Of a stretch of DNA of 38,782 nucleotides, positions 26,524-35,494 are shown one piece after another. The notes under the pieces were generated by a model that was not told the DNA's origin, made no database searches, and saw only the letters and a program-made list of their open reading frames with translations. The position numbers and the translations under genes are program-made. Each line of letters opens with the position of its first letter. Position 1 is the stretch's first letter. The DNA comes from Helicobacter sp. (lineage in GTDB: Bacteria > Campylobacterota > Campylobacteria > Campylobacterales > Helicobacteraceae). The stretch is from the NCBI RefSeq assembly GCF_022770205.1, contig NZ_JALEIK010000003.1:1-38782 (forward strand), read 5' to 3'.

Positions 26524-27749
26524 CTGTCAATCTCCCCAAAGACTATGTTTGTATTTCCAATAATTGTTACCACATCTGCTAGATAATGTCCGGGCAATAA
26601 ATCTTGTAAAACTCCTGTATGAAAGAAACTAGGCGTGCGCATTTTTAAGCGGTAAGGATAGGGCTCTCCTTCAGAACGGATAAAAAATCCAAGCTCCCCT
26701 TTTGGTGATTCTGTTGGCACATAAATTTCACCTACAGGTGGACGCATTCCTTGAGTAACTAAAACAAAATGCTGCATCAAAGAATAATTTTGCGTCATAA
26801 TCTGCTCTTTTGGAGCAGAGAAATAGTGCGTATCCTCACACATTAAAAGCGTATCTGTATCTTGATACTTATCAATTAATTGATACAAAATCCGAATACT
26901 CTGACGCATTTCTTCCATATACAAAAGATAACGCCCATAACTATCGCAACTCTCACTAATTGGAATATCAAACTCTAGCTCTTCATATAACTCATAAGGT
27001 TCTTCCTTTCTAATATCCCACGCAATCCCACTTCCGCGCAACATCACACCACTCAAACCCCAGCTTTTCGCCATTTGCGCACTTACAACACCCACATTTT
27101 CTAAGCGCATACGCCAAATTCTATTTTCACTTAAAATCCCCTCATAAAGCTCAATTTGACTAGGCAGTGCTTCTAAAAATGCTTTTAATTTTGCAATCCA
27201 ATCCTTTGGTAAATCAAGCGGAACGCCACCAATCCTAACGCTAGAATGTGTTAAACGCGCCCCGCAATAATCCTCAATCAAATCAATGGCAAACTCTCTC
27301 TCTCTAAAACAATATAAAAAAATGCTCATAGCCCCTACATCAAGTGCGTGCGTTGCTAGCCAAAAAAGATGAGAGATAATGCGATTTAACTCTAATAGCA
27401 TTGTGCGAATCACCTTAGCCCTTCTTGGAACATCAACCCCTAAAAGCCGCTCCACCGCTAAAGCAAATCCATAATTATTAGAGCTTGCGGCAATATAATC
27501 CATTCTATCTGTTGTTGGTAGAAACTCATTATAAATCATATTTTCTGCCATTTTTTCCATTCCGCGGTGCAAATACCCTACATCAGGCGTTGCTTTTAAA
27601 ACCCTTTCCCCTTCTAATTCCAAAATCAAGCGCAACTGCCCGTGCGCACTAGGATGTTGGGGACCAAAATTTACCACCATCACATTATCGCTAATGCGAT
27701 CAAAAGCAACATTTTCATAAAAGGGCATTAGTTTATTGGGTTGCTGCAT
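26520..27749 (-). CDS. nuoD: Complex I subunit NuoD (49 kDa)
   Basis: Quinone-site subunit of 409 residues, related to the [NiFe]-hydrogenase large subunit. Clear signatures: [70 protein letters not shown] and the end [12 protein letters not shown]. It is separate from NuoC, unlike the fused NuoCD of E. coli. One base separates it from nuoC. Confidence 0.96.
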   Translation of the reverse strand: MQQPNKLMPFYENVAFDRISDNVMVVNFGPQHPSAHGQLRLILELEGERVLKATPDVGYLHRGMEKMAENMIYNEFLPTTDRMDYIAASSNNYGFALAVERLLGVDVPRRAKVIRTMLLELNRIISHLFWLATHALDVGAMSIFLYCFREREFAIDLIEDYCGARLTHSSVRIGGVPLDLPKDWIAKLKAFLEALPSQIELYEGILSENRIWRMRLENVGVVSAQMAKSWGLSGVMLRGSGIAWDIRKEEPYELYEELEFDIPISESCDSYGRYLLYMEEMRQSIRILYQLIDKYQDTDTLLMCEDTHYFSAPKEQIMTQNYSLMQHFVLVTQGMRPPVGEIYVPTESPKGELGFFIRSEGEPYPYRLKMRTPSFFHTGVLQDLLPGHYLADVVTIIGNTNIVFGEIDR

Positions 27750-27750
27750 A

Positions 27751-28554
27751 CTATTTCCTTTCCTTTAGCTCTTTTGTAAATTCTGGCTTTAGCTTTTTTA
27801 CAAAGAGCACGCCCTCTTCTTCTTGATACATAATAGGGCGCGCCCTTTCTTCGTTTTCCTTAACTTCCTCTCCATAACCAACCTCATAACCTAAATGCGA
27901 GAAGCGTTTAGAATCATAACGATCCACACGCGCAGGATCTCTTTGCTCTGGTCCAATCACATCGCGGTATTCCTTACCAAAAATCGTATCCACCTCATAC
28001 CACTGCGCCGCTTCATCACCTTGCAAAGGATAGCTTTTTAAAAGCGGATGCCCCACCCAATCATCAGGCATTATAATGCGTTTTGGATAAGGGTGATTTA
28101 AAGGCAGAATCCCAAACATATCATACATTTCCCTTTCACTCCAATTTGCGCTACTAAAAAGGGAACTAACCGATTCTATTTTCTCGCCCTTTTTTAAAAA
28201 GGTTTTAACACGCAATCGCTTCACTCTTTGCAAAGATAACAATTGATAGAAAATTTCAAATCCACCCTTACTTTCTAAAAAATCCATCGCACTAAGCTCA
28301 CTTAACACATCGTAACCCATTGTTTTTAACGCTTCTAGCGTCTTAAAGATGGAATCCTTTTCTGCCCACACCACAAGCACTCCACGCTCAATATAGGATT
28401 CCATTATTCCAACTTGCCTTCCTAAAACTTCCACATCAGCGCGATAAATACTATCGTTTTCTACACTCTCTTTTGGAATGCTAGGGGACACATAAAATCT
28501 ATCTCTATAATTTACCTGTTTTTGCGCATTTTTCTTTGGCTTATACTCACGCAT
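27751..28554 (-). CDS. nuoC: Complex I subunit NuoC (30 kDa)
   Basis: Peripheral-arm subunit of 267 residues. Core signatures are [19 protein letters not shown] and [19 protein letters not shown]. The first 50 residues and the last 60 ([25 protein letters not shown]) are variable extensions, so it is longer than minimal NuoC. It starts at ATG 28554, 9 bases after nuoB. Confidence 0.94.
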   Translation of the reverse strand: MREYKPKKNAQKQVNYRDRFYVSPSIPKESVENDSIYRADVEVLGRQVGIMESYIERGVLVVWAEKDSIFKTLEALKTMGYDVLSELSAMDFLESKGGFEIFYQLLSLQRVKRLRVKTFLKKGEKIESVSSLFSSANWSEREMYDMFGILPLNHPYPKRIIMPDDWVGHPLLKSYPLQGDEAAQWYEVDTIFGKEYRDVIGPEQRDPARVDRYDSKRFSHLGYEVGYGEEVKENEERARPIMYQEEEGVLFVKKLKPEFTKELKERK

Positions 28555-28563
28555 ACACTTCCT

Positions 28564-29073
28564 TTACACCAAGCGTTTTGGGGCAACTGCACGACTTGCC
28601 TTTTGCTTACGGATTTTTTGCTGTAGCACCATTAGTGCATACTGCAATGTTTCTGGACGCGGCGAACAACCGGGTAAATAAATATCCACAGGAATAATTC
28701 TATCCACACCTTGCACCGTTGCATAAGTGTTAAACATACCACCTGTATTTGCGCAACTCCCCATAGAAATCACCCATTTAGGCTCGGGCATCTGATCATA
28801 AAGCCTACGCACAAATTGCGCGTGCTTTTTGGTAACAGTTCCTGCAATGATAATCACATCGCTCTGTCTTGGACTTGCTCTAAAAATCGTGCCAAATCTA
28901 TCAAAATCATAACGGCTAGCCCCTGTTGCCATCATCTCAATCGCACAGCACGCAAGCCCATAAGTCATCGCCCACAAAGAATTACTACGCCCCCAATTTA
29001 GAAGCTTATCCACGCTTGTTAAAGCAATGGGTAATCCGCCACTTTTAAAATAATCTACTTGATGCTCTGCCAT
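28564..29073 (-). CDS. nuoB: Complex I subunit NuoB (N2 cluster)
   Basis: Carries the terminal [4Fe-4S] cluster N2 that reduces quinone; 169 residues. The ligands are visible as the tandem pair C42-C43 ([10 protein letters not shown]), C107 ([11 protein letters not shown]) and C136 (PGCSPRPE). It overlaps the end of nuoA by 19 bases. Confidence 0.97.
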   Translation of the reverse strand: MAEHQVDYFKSGGLPIALTSVDKLLNWGRSNSLWAMTYGLACCAIEMMATGASRYDFDRFGTIFRASPRQSDVIIIAGTVTKKHAQFVRRLYDQMPEPKWVISMGSCANTGGMFNTYATVQGVDRIIPVDIYLPGCSPRPETLQYALMVLQQKIRKQKASRAVAPKRLV

Positions 29074-29444
29074 TGCAATGCTCCTTTTCTCCAGGCATAT
29101 ATAAACCCAATGAGTAACAAAAAAATAAATAATAACATTTCAATAAAACCAAATGCGCCTAAAACTTGAAAATCAACTGCCCAAGGAAACATAAAAATAA
29201 TTTCCACATCAAACAAAATAAACAATAACGCCATAATGTAAAATTGCGAAGAAATACGATTGGGCTGTTTTGTAGGAGCCAAACCACATTCATAGGGAGC
29301 AAGTTTTAGCTTTTGGTTATTTTTATTTGCCAACTTTCCTCCCACAAGCCGAGATAAAAAAGTTGTTGCCAAAAACGCCACAAAAGTAAAAATAAAAATC
29401 ACAAACACGCCAAAATATGGGTGCGTTACATCTAAATGGGACAC
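29055..29444 (-). CDS. nuoA: Complex I subunit NuoA
   Basis: Three-helix membrane subunit of 129 residues, with the conserved loop [12 protein letters not shown] and the acidic helix [15 protein letters not shown]. The start is GTG 29444 with AAGGA 6 bases upstream. An ATG two bases upstream is in another frame and meets a stop after four codons, so GTG is the right choice. First gene of the 14-gene nuo operon. Confidence 0.94.
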   Translation of the reverse strand: MSHLDVTHPYFGVFVIFIFTFVAFLATTFLSRLVGGKLANKNNQKLKLAPYECGLAPTKQPNRISSQFYIMALLFILFDVEIIFMFPWAVDFQVLGAFGFIEMLLFIFLLLIGFIYAWRKGALQWQSIK

Positions 29445-29469
29445 ATACTATCCTTAAAAAATTTTGGTT

Positions 29470-29475
29470 ATCCTA
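29470..29475 (-). promoter_or_regulatory. Possible -10 of the nuo operon
   Basis: On the minus strand ACGCTAGGATAACC holds TAGGAT (29475 to 29470), 26 bases before GTG 29444. It is the best -10-like hexamer close to nuoA, but one of several AT-rich options. Confidence 0.35.
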
Positions 29476-29584
29476 GCGTATTTTTCTTAAAAAAGAAATT
29501 TTATTATTAAAAACCATAATTTTAGATTCTGTCTTTTAAATATTTTAAAACATATTACAGACTCAAATAAAAGAAAAAGTAAAA

Positions 29585-29613
29585 TTTTAGTTATTTTTTA
29601 AATAACTAAAATA
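29585..29613. repeat. 13-bp perfect AT-rich hairpin
   Basis: Bases 29585-29597 pair completely with 29601-29613 around a TTT loop. Only one G-C pair is present. It lies about 140 bases upstream of nuoA, away from any stop codon. Role unknown. Confidence 0.6.
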
Positions 29614-29807
29614 TAAAAATTACAAAAATACTCCTGAAAATTCCAAATTTTAGGCTTAGCTTCTATCTTTTAAGAAAATTAAAAGCTGATACAAAAAGAA
29701 ACATTTGCATCCACACCAAAAGAAAATTGGAATTTAAAAATGATAAATACAATAGAGCATTAAAACTTAATTGCGTTAATAAAGCAACACGGAATCCAAA
29801 TCACAAA

Positions 29808-29855
29808 AATCCCTTTTTTAAAAGCCTTTCAAAACTTCTGCTATAAAAAGGGATT
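29808..29855 (-). terminator. Terminator of the CjaA-type gene
   Basis: On the minus strand AATCCCTTTTT (29855 to 29845) pairs with AAAAAGGGATT (29818 to 29808), followed by TTTGTG, 10 bases past the stop codon. The loop is 26 bases. An outer GGAATCC/GGATTCC pair (29791-29797/29851-29857) offers an alternative fold. Confidence 0.5.
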
Positions 29856-29864
29856 CCATCTACA

Positions 29865-30692
29865 CTATTTTACAAATAAAACCGATTCAAGTTGATCTTC
29901 TCCATAAATTGGAGCAAGCGTTTTTGTATAAGCTTCTTGCATAAAACCATTTTCATTAAATTTTTCAATCTCTGCATTGAGCCATTCCAGAAGCACTTTA
30001 TTACCTTTTTTAACTGCTGGAGCAATCACATCTTCATCACCTAACTTGCCAATCCCCACCGCAAAATCAGGATTCTCTTTTGCCCAAGCAAATAGCAACA
30101 AATTATCGTGCGCTAGAGCATCACCTCTACCATCCTTAAGAGCTAAAAACGCTTCTGTGTTTTGGTCAAATTTAACCAATTCAATTTCAGGATAATTTTT
30201 TGTGAAATAAAAATCCGCCGTTGTTCCTTTATTGACGATGAGTTTTTTACCCTTTAAATCTGCAACATCCTTAATTACACCTTCTTTTGACACAACCCCT
30301 AAAGCAACCTTCATATAAGGCGTTGCAAAATCCACAACTTCTGCTCTCTCAGGCGTTTTTGTAAAATTCGCCATAATCAAATCCACTTTGCCACTTTTTA
30401 AAAACTCCACGCGACTTGCAGCCTCAACGAGTTCAAATTTAACCTTGCTTGCATCTCCAAGCAAATCTTTTGCCATCTCTCTTGCAAGATACACATCAAA
30501 GCCATCATTCTCCCCCTTATCATTCACAAAACCAAAAGGTGGTTTATCGCTAAAAACACCAATTGTAATCACGCCTTTTTGCTTAATTGCAGCAAGCCCA
30601 TCTTCACTAACACCTTGTGTATTATTTCCGCATCCTACAAATACACCCACCACAAAAACCGCCAAAATGGCTTTAAAAATTAGGTTTTTCAT
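29865..30692 (-). CDS. Amino-acid ABC transporter substrate-binding lipoprotein, CjaA type
   Basis: Periplasmic solute-binding protein (family 3) tethered by lipid. The frame is open to 30743, but I choose ATG 30692: AAGGA lies 7 bases upstream and the signal begins there (MKNLIFKAIL, then FVGC with lipidated C21). That gives 275 residues. Binding-fold landmarks: GVITIGVFSDKPPFGF, GFDVYLAREMA, AASRVEFLKSGKVDLIMANFT, RAEVVDFATPYMKV, GTTADFYF, and GDALAHDNLLLFAW. Similarity to C. jejuni CjaA, a cysteine-binding protein, is strong from memory, so cysteine or cystine is the likely ligand. No permease or ATPase gene is adjacent. Confidence 0.85.
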   Translation of the reverse strand: MKNLIFKAILAVFVVGVFVGCGNNTQGVSEDGLAAIKQKGVITIGVFSDKPPFGFVNDKGENDGFDVYLAREMAKDLLGDASKVKFELVEAASRVEFLKSGKVDLIMANFTKTPERAEVVDFATPYMKVALGVVSKEGVIKDVADLKGKKLIVNKGTTADFYFTKNYPEIELVKFDQNTEAFLALKDGRGDALAHDNLLLFAWAKENPDFAVGIGKLGDEDVIAPAVKKGNKVLLEWLNAEIEKFNENGFMQEAYTKTLAPIYGEDQLESVLFVK

Positions 30693-30730
30693 TGATTTTT
30701 CCTTATGAAAATTTTGCGTAAAAGCATACG

Positions 30731-30739
30731 ATTGTATCA
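30731..30739 (-). promoter_or_regulatory. Extended -10 of the CjaA-type gene
   Basis: TGATACAAT on the minus strand (30739 to 30731) fits TGn plus a -10 with one mismatch, about 39 bases before ATG 30692. TATGCT just downstream is an alternative. Confidence 0.4.
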
Positions 30740-30820
30740 GCAAAAGCTTTTAAGATGTATTAAAGCTATTTTTTAAAAGACACAAAAAAATAAAGGGTTA
30801 AAAGCATTTTAAAAAGAGTC

Positions 30821-30836
30821 TCCCAGAAAACTGGGA
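30821..30836 (-). terminator. Terminator of the YdcH-like gene
   Basis: On the minus strand TCCCAG-TTTT-CTGGGA (30836 to 30821) is followed by GACTCTTTTT. It starts 9 bases after the stop codon. Confidence 0.55.
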
Positions 30837-30844
30837 AAATGAAG

Positions 30845-31069
30845 CTATTTCTTCTCCTTAATGTATTCCATAACCATTGCATAAGCTTCATCTTTAAGAT
30901 CTAACTTTTTACGCTTTAATCCAGATAACTCCATATCTGTCGCGTGTTCTCTGCCTTCAGTAATATCTTGAATCTTTTGATCCAACGCATTATGCTCATC
31001 AAAAATCCTAGCAAAATGCGCATTTTCTTGCTTTAAAATACTAATTTCATCTCTATATTCGTGTAACAT
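30845..31069 (-). CDS. YdcH/DUF465 small coiled-coil protein
   Basis: A 74-residue, highly charged protein with the DUF465 layout: a first helix with LKQENAHFARIFDEHNALD, a short turn, then LSGLKRKKLDLKDEAYAMV. The family is a small two-helix coiled coil, abundant but of unsettled function. ATG 31069 follows AAGGAG. It is a single gene with its own promoter and terminator. Confidence 0.8.
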   Translation of the reverse strand: MLHEYRDEISILKQENAHFARIFDEHNALDQKIQDITEGREHATDMELSGLKRKKLDLKDEAYAMVMEYIKEKK

Positions 31070-31099
31070 AGATTCTCCTTATAAAAATTAACGCCAAAA

Positions 31100-31105
31100 A
31101 TTATA
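31100..31105 (-). promoter_or_regulatory. -10 box of the YdcH-like gene
   Basis: TATAAT on the minus strand (31105 to 31100), 31 bases upstream of ATG 31069, in the 85-base gap after argJ. Confidence 0.5.
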
Positions 31106-31154
31106 AATAAAATTGCCTTAATTCTCACAATTACTTCAAAAATTTTCAATCACT

Positions 31155-32345
31155 TTAAGTGCGATAATCTGCATTGATTTTCACATACTCATAACCCAAA
31201 TCACAACCATAAGCAACAAATGCTCCCTCACCCATTCCAAGATTACAAGTGATTTTAAAGGAATCCTGTTTTAAAACTGCTGCTGCTTTTTGCTCATTTT
31301 CCTTGTCAAAATCAATCATCCCTTTTTGATACACACACACATCACCAAAATAAATTTCAAGCGTCTTTGGATTACAAGCAATCCCACTTGCACCAATGGT
31401 TGAAGCAATTCTCCCCCAATTGGGATCGCAGCCAAACAAAGCAGTCTTTACAAGCAATGACTGACTCAGTGCCTTTGCACACTTCTGTGCTTCCCATTTG
31501 TCCTTAGCTCCCTTCACTTCAAAAGCAGCAAGCTTTGTTGCCCCCTCTCCATCACGCACAATATCCATAGCAAGCTTGTGCATCACTTTTTCAAGTGCAA
31601 AGAAAAACGCTTCCTTTTCATACGCTCCACTCTTACCATTGCTTAAGAGTAGAATTGTATCATTTGTAGAAGTGTCCCCATCTACGCTAATGGCGTTAAA
31701 TGTGGAATCTGCCGCTTTTAAAAGCAACTCCTGCATATCATTTTTTGGAATCTTTGCATCCGTTGTGATAAAGCACAGGATTGTTGCAAGACTAGGATTT
31801 ATCATTCCAGCCCCCTTACACATCGCTCCAATTCTAAAGCTTGTTTTATCCTCCAACACGACTTCAAAAGCAATACTTTTGCGAAACCTATCTGTTGTTA
31901 AAATCGCCTCTTCTGCATTCTTTGGATTTCTTTGACGCAAATCAAATTTATTAAAACTTGCTATAATCTTTTCCTTAGGCAATTGCACACCAATCACACC
32001 AGTAGAGCTCATAATGGGATTTTGGATTCCATTAAAGCAACTTTGTAGCCCTCCTAGCACTTCCTTAACACTCTTTACGCCTTCATCACCTGTTAGTGCA
32101 TTTGCATTTTTAGAATTAACTAATACAAAATTTGTCTTAAAATCCTTTGGATAGCTTTGAAAATGCAAAATAGGAGCGGCACAAAATTTATTTTTTGTAA
32201 AAATTCCCTCCACTTCACACAAAGAATCCGCATAAATAAATGCAACATCTAATCCACTATCTTTTTTAAGCCCAGCACTTACCCCATCGCAATAAAATCC
32301 GTTTGGAGCGACAACACTCCCTTCAATTGGAAACACACTAAACAT
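31155..32345 (-). CDS. argJ: Glutamate N-acetyltransferase/ornithine acetyltransferase ArgJ
   Basis: Transfers acetyl from N-acetylornithine to glutamate in the cyclic arginine pathway; 396 residues. The precursor self-cleaves before a Thr, here T188 in [10 protein letters not shown] (the usual motif is MATML). Also visible: [12 protein letters not shown] near 75-85, SSTGVIG with the oxyanion T115-G116, KGAGMINP, and the beta-chain [10 protein letters not shown]. The C-terminus ([10 protein letters not shown]) is complete. Whether both reactions are catalysed cannot be read. The start ATG 32345 overlaps the channel gene by 8 bases. H. pylori lacks this pathway, so this points to an enterohepatic species. 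Confidence 0.92.
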   Translation of the reverse strand: MFSVFPIEGSVVAPNGFYCDGVSAGLKKDSGLDVAFIYADSLCEVEGIFTKNKFCAAPILHFQSYPKDFKTNFVLVNSKNANALTGDEGVKSVKEVLGGLQSCFNGIQNPIMSSTGVIGVQLPKEKIIASFNKFDLRQRNPKNAEEAILTTDRFRKSIAFEVVLEDKTSFRIGAMCKGAGMINPSLATILCFITTDAKIPKNDMQELLLKAADSTFNAISVDGDTSTNDTILLLSNGKSGAYEKEAFFFALEKVMHKLAMDIVRDGEGATKLAAFEVKGAKDKWEAQKCAKALSQSLLVKTALFGCDPNWGRIASTIGASGIACNPKTLEIYFGDVCVYQKGMIDFDKENEQKAAAVLKQDSFKITCNLGMGEGAFVAYGCDLGYEYVKINADYRT

Positions 32346-33468
32346 ATTTTAACTCCTCTGGTTTATCTTTTTTAGAAACTAATTGTTTAATCAAATGCAC
32401 GCCATTTGAAGTTCCAATCACAAGCAATTTACACTCACTTGTTACAAGCGTATCGCCATTTGGCATAGGAATAAACTTACCATCTTTTTGCGTGATTCCA
32501 ACAATAGAAGTCTGCGCAATCTCACGCATATGCGCCTCCTTTAGCTTTTTAAATACCAGCCAAGAATAGCGTGGCACTAAAATTTCTTCTAAATCAAGCG
32601 GTGTGTCTTTTTGGTATGCAAAACGCTCTAGTAAATTCTCCATATCCGGGCGCGTTGCCATTGCATTAACGCGCTGTGCAAAAAGCCTAGCAGGCGATAC
32701 TACACAATCTGCACCTAACTTTTTTAATTTTTCCTCATCTTCGTTTGTATTTGCATTAGCAATAATAAAATAGGGCTTTCTCCCAAGCTCTCGCTCATAC
32801 AAACGCACAGAAGCAATTTGCGCAATATTATCTGCAATGCTACTTGATAAGGTAATCACACCTCTAGCACTAGATAAATGACATTTTAGCATCGCGATTT
32901 CTGTGTGTGGATCTTCATTGATAAAAAAGGGATAGCGGTATTTTTGCGCAATATCCTCTAACACTTCACTATTATCCACCACTACAAAAGGAATGTGTGC
33001 CTCTCTAAATTGCTGGGATAGCCGAATTGTGTATTCGTTGTGATAACAAATAATAAAATGGTTTTTTAAACGCGCAATTCTATAAATCATATTGCGTTCC
33101 TTAATAATTGGAATAAGCTTACCCCTATTTAACACATCAATCACGCTAATCACACAAAAACTTAAAACTGCCGAACCTGCCATCATAACAACAGCAGTAT
33201 AAAACACATCTAAGCCATCAAACTCATTTTCTTTGAGTGCGCCAAAACCCGTTGTTGTAAAAGTATAGGAAGCCTGAAAAAATGCGTCAATTAGGCTGTA
33301 TCCTGTAACAACGACATAGCCTAATGTGCTAAGAAGTAAACCTGCAAAAAGCAGTAGAAAAGGTGCTCGGAAAGGTTTTAACTGCTCATAGAGCAAGCCA
33401 GACATATCAATATCAGGCTTCTGCGTTCCTTCCCAATGGAGAAATTTTTTGAGCCTATTAAAAGCCAC
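32338..33468 (-). CDS. Two-helix potassium channel with RCK/TrkA-N domain (HpKchA type)
   Basis: Inner-membrane K+ channel subunit of 376 residues. Helix 1 (about 35-55), a pore loop with TTGFG at 72-76 in place of the usual TVGYG filter, helix 2 (about 88-112), then two cytosolic nucleotide-sensing parts: a Rossmann RCK domain (136-260) and a TrkA-C-like domain (300-376). The Rossmann Gly-rich loop is degenerate (IICYHNEY, 139-146), so nucleotide binding is doubtful. H. pylori has an equivalent gene beside rpmB (HP0490-HP0491), as here. Ion selectivity must be tested. Confidence 0.85.
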   Translation of the reverse strand: MAFNRLKKFLHWEGTQKPDIDMSGLLYEQLKPFRAPFLLLFAGLLLSTLGYVVVTGYSLIDAFFQASYTFTTTGFGALKENEFDGLDVFYTAVVMMAGSAVLSFCVISVIDVLNRGKLIPIIKERNMIYRIARLKNHFIICYHNEYTIRLSQQFREAHIPFVVVDNSEVLEDIAQKYRYPFFINEDPHTEIAMLKCHLSSARGVITLSSSIADNIAQIASVRLYERELGRKPYFIIANANTNEDEEKLKKLGADCVVSPARLFAQRVNAMATRPDMENLLERFAYQKDTPLDLEEILVPRYSWLVFKKLKEAHMREIAQTSIVGITQKDGKFIPMPNGDTLVTSECKLLVIGTSNGVHLIKQLVSKKDKPEELKYV

Positions 33469-33487
33469 AGCCCAATCCTATACAGGA

Positions 33488-33676
33488 TTAAGAGCGTTTC
33501 TTCATTGTGCGCAATGTAGAAGCGGCAACTCTAACTTTCATCGTTCTGCCATCTTCTAACTTAATTCTTACTATTCTTAAATTAGGCAAAGTGCATCTTT
33601 TTGTCTTGTTATTTGCGTGGCTTACATTATTGCCAACCATCGGACCTTTGCCTGTAAAAAAACATCTTCTTGCCAT
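33488..33676 (-). CDS. rpmB: 50S ribosomal protein L28
   Basis: A 62-residue L28 with the usual start [20 protein letters not shown], the KTKRCTLPN stretch and a basic end. It keeps two Cys but not the full zinc ribbon. The gap to the channel gene is 19 bases, so rpmB, channel and argJ probably form one transcript. Confidence 0.96.
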   Translation of the reverse strand: MARRCFFTGKGPMVGNNVSHANNKTKRCTLPNLRIVRIKLEDGRTMKVRVAASTLRTMKKRS

Positions 33677-33700
33677 TTTTCATCCTTCAAAAATTGCTAA

Positions 33701-33752
33701 TGATTTAAACTTTCCATTGTATCTAAAGCTAAATAATAGAAAGTTTAAATCA
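33701..33752. repeat. 14-bp inverted repeat over the rpmB promoter
   Basis: TGATTTAAACTTTC (33701-33714) and GAAAGTTTAAATCA (33739-33752) are perfect inverted copies separated by 24 bases. The right copy includes the fqrB stop; the centre holds the rpmB -10 candidate. It may terminate fqrB or serve as an operator. Confidence 0.65.
33716..33721 (-). promoter_or_regulatory. -10 box of rpmB
   Basis: TACAAT on the minus strand (33721 to 33716), 40 bases upstream of ATG 33676, lying between the arms of the inverted repeat. AAGGA precedes the start codon. Confidence 0.45.
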
Positions 33753-34709
33753 ATTAAGCTTTTCTTTAATCTCTTGCACAATATGGAATCCGTGATTTAA
33801 CGCCGCTGCAATAGAGCCACCATTTTTATACAAAATATCCCCTGCAATATAGATTCCCTCTACAGAACTATGATGATTTTCATCAACAATTGGCACGCCA
33901 TCGCTATTTAGTGCGATTCCGCATTTGCGGAGGAAATCCACAGGAGCCATCCCGCCGATAGCATAAATCACCCTATCAAACACTAAGCTTGTGGAATCTG
34001 TAAAATTCACCTTAACTTTGCCTTCCACATCCTCCAAACTTTCAATATCCACGCCAAGTTTTGGAGTAATTTTACCACTCTCAAAGCATTGCGTAAGATT
34101 CTCTTGATTTGTCTCATTAATCCTTGAGAACTCACTCTTACGATAATTTAGGGTTACTGGATTGCTATCACTTAACACACAAGCATATTCCACAGCAGAA
34201 TTTCCTCCCCCAACAACTAAAATATTCTCTCCATCCACACAGCTATTTGCATTAAAATTTACCATTTTTCTAATGCTACTTGGAGTCGGATAGCTAGGTT
34301 TATTAGGCTGTCCCATTTTACCAATGGAGATAATAATAAACTTTGCCTTAACCACAATATTATTTGTTGTATGAATCACGAAATAATCGCCTTCTTTATT
34401 AATGGATTCTACCTCTGTATTAAAGCGCGCATCCACACCATTTTCTTGGATTATCTTGTCAAAAAGATCCAATGTACTTTCTTTGGTTCCATCACAGAAA
34501 TAAATATTTCCATTTAACTCAATCTTTTGTCCTTTATAATCTTTATCCACGCGTTTTTTATCTTTATAAAACTTACGGATTGTTGTAGAATGCCCTTCGC
34601 CTTTTTCAAATAAAATTACATCTTTAATTCCAAGTATTAACGATTCCACTGCTGAAGCGATTCCACCAGGACCGCCACCTATAATTGCAATATCATAAAA
34701 TTCTTTCAT
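33750..34709 (-). CDS. fqrB: FqrB-type NAD(P)H:flavodoxin/quinone reductase
   Basis: A 319-residue flavoprotein of the thioredoxin-reductase-like fold. FAD motif GGGPGG at 11-16; second Rossmann motif VVGGGNSAVEYA near 168-180 for NAD(P)H; C-terminal GIYIAGDIL (FAD). The redox CxxC of true thioredoxin reductases is absent. H. pylori HP1164 (FqrB) and C. jejuni Cj0559 reduce flavodoxin or quinones with NADPH, and HP1163 next to HP1164 is a ccoS-like gene, as here. A YpdA-like disulfide-metabolism role is the main alternative. It sits 2 bases after ccoS. It would supply the flavodoxin side of the complex I in this window. Confidence 0.72.
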   Translation of the reverse strand: MKEFYDIAIIGGGPGGIASAVESLILGIKDVILFEKGEGHSTTIRKFYKDKKRVDKDYKGQKIELNGNIYFCDGTKESTLDLFDKIIQENGVDARFNTEVESINKEGDYFVIHTTNNIVVKAKFIIISIGKMGQPNKPSYPTPSSIRKMVNFNANSCVDGENILVVGGGNSAVEYACVLSDSNPVTLNYRKSEFSRINETNQENLTQCFESGKITPKLGVDIESLEDVEGKVKVNFTDSTSLVFDRVIYAIGGMAPVDFLRKCGIALNSDGVPIVDENHHSSVEGIYIAGDILYKNGGSIAAALNHGFHIVQEIKEKLN

Positions 34710-34711
34710 TA

Positions 34712-34897
34712 TTATTCCTTTATTTTTTGATGAATTGTATGGCGCAAATCTTCTTCACTATCAAATAAAACGCCTTGCATCATCTTCTTTTCATCGTCAA
34801 ATTGTCCGTTTTTCAAACCCCATAAAAATGCGATTAGCCCAATGAGTCCAATCACAATTGAGGTTGCAAGCATCACAGCAACCATTGTTGCATTCAT
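34712..34897 (-). CDS. ccoS: cbb3 oxidase maturation protein CcoS
   Basis: A 61-residue, single-helix protein with the CcoS signature: a helix (about 5-25), then AFLWGLKNGQFDDEKKM and LFDSEEDLR. It helps heme insertion into cbb3 cytochrome oxidase in the inner membrane; the oxidase genes are elsewhere. ATGA overlap with maf on one side and fqrB on the other make a tight maf-ccoS-fqrB unit. Confidence 0.88.
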   Translation of the reverse strand: MNATMVAVMLATSIVIGLIGLIAFLWGLKNGQFDDEKKMMQGVLFDSEEDLRHTIHQKIKE

Positions 34898-35451
34898 TTT
34901 ATATCCTTTAAAAATGGCAGTAAAGCCTCAATATGTAGCCCCATCGCATTATGCGTAGAGCCAACTTGCTTTTTAATAAAATCTTTATGGAATCCCTCCA
35001 CCATCACTGCACCAGCCTTTCCCTTCCAAAGCTCACTTTGCAAATACGATTCCATATCACTTTGTCTAAAATAATTCAGTTCATAATGTGTAGCACTTAA
35101 ATCTGTATAATAAAACGCTTCACAATGTAAAATCGCACAGCTAATAACACTTAAAGTTCCGCCACTTTGGGCTTTTAAAAACATAAGTGCTTCCTCTTCG
35201 CTCTTAGCTTTACGCTGCAAAATTCCCTTACAACTCACAACACTATCAACAACCAATAATGGAATCTCTAAACCATAACGCTCCAGCACACTTGTGTATT
35301 TACTAAGAGCTGCCATATAGGCAAAACTGCTTGGAGATTCAATCTTTAAACTCTCTTCATCAAATCCATTATCATTGACAACAAAAGGGATTCTAAAGTT
35401 CCTCAAAATCTCTTGACGCACTTTAGAAGTTGAACACAAACGCAACACCAA
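34894..35451 (-). CDS. Maf-like nucleotide pyrophosphatase
   Basis: A 185-residue Maf/Ham1-fold protein that hydrolyses non-canonical or damaged nucleoside triphosphates. The start reads LCSTSKVRQEIL (normally SxSPRR), the catalytic region is VVDSVVSCKGILQRKAKSEEEA with D69, and GGTLSVISC follows. It is divergent, as in other Campylobacterota. The start is TTG 35451 or GTG 35448; GTG has better spacing from AAGGA. Last overlapped by ccoS. Confidence 0.75.
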   Translation of the reverse strand: MVLRLCSTSKVRQEILRNFRIPFVVNDNGFDEESLKIESPSSFAYMAALSKYTSVLERYGLEIPLLVVDSVVSCKGILQRKAKSEEEALMFLKAQSGGTLSVISCAILHCEAFYYTDLSATHYELNYFRQSDMESYLQSELWKGKAGAVMVEGFHKDFIKKQVGSTHNAMGLHIEALLPFLKDIK

Positions 35452-35494
35452 AATTCCTTATTGTTATTTTAAGAAATTTTTAAAAATATAATTT

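Larger units (their letters stand above)
29445..29864. other. 420-bp AT-rich intergenic region
   Basis: The longest gap in the window. It holds the likely nuo promoter near 29470, a 13-bp perfect AT hairpin (29585-29613) and the terminator of the binding-protein gene (29808-29855). No open frame with a ribosome site and no tRNA-like fold is visible. A short stretch on the minus strand (29757 to 29679) reads like the end of an outer-membrane barrel and may be a gene remnant; see the findings. Confidence 0.6.

Noticed and set aside
29445-29864. tRNA, small RNA gene or CRISPR in the long gap
   Set aside because: No cloverleaf, no regularly spaced repeats and no clear promoter-terminator pair of its own.
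30693-30743. Longer binding-protein N-terminus starting at 30743
   Set aside because: It would bury the lipoprotein signal behind 17 residues and covers the promoter; ATG 30692 has a ribosome site.
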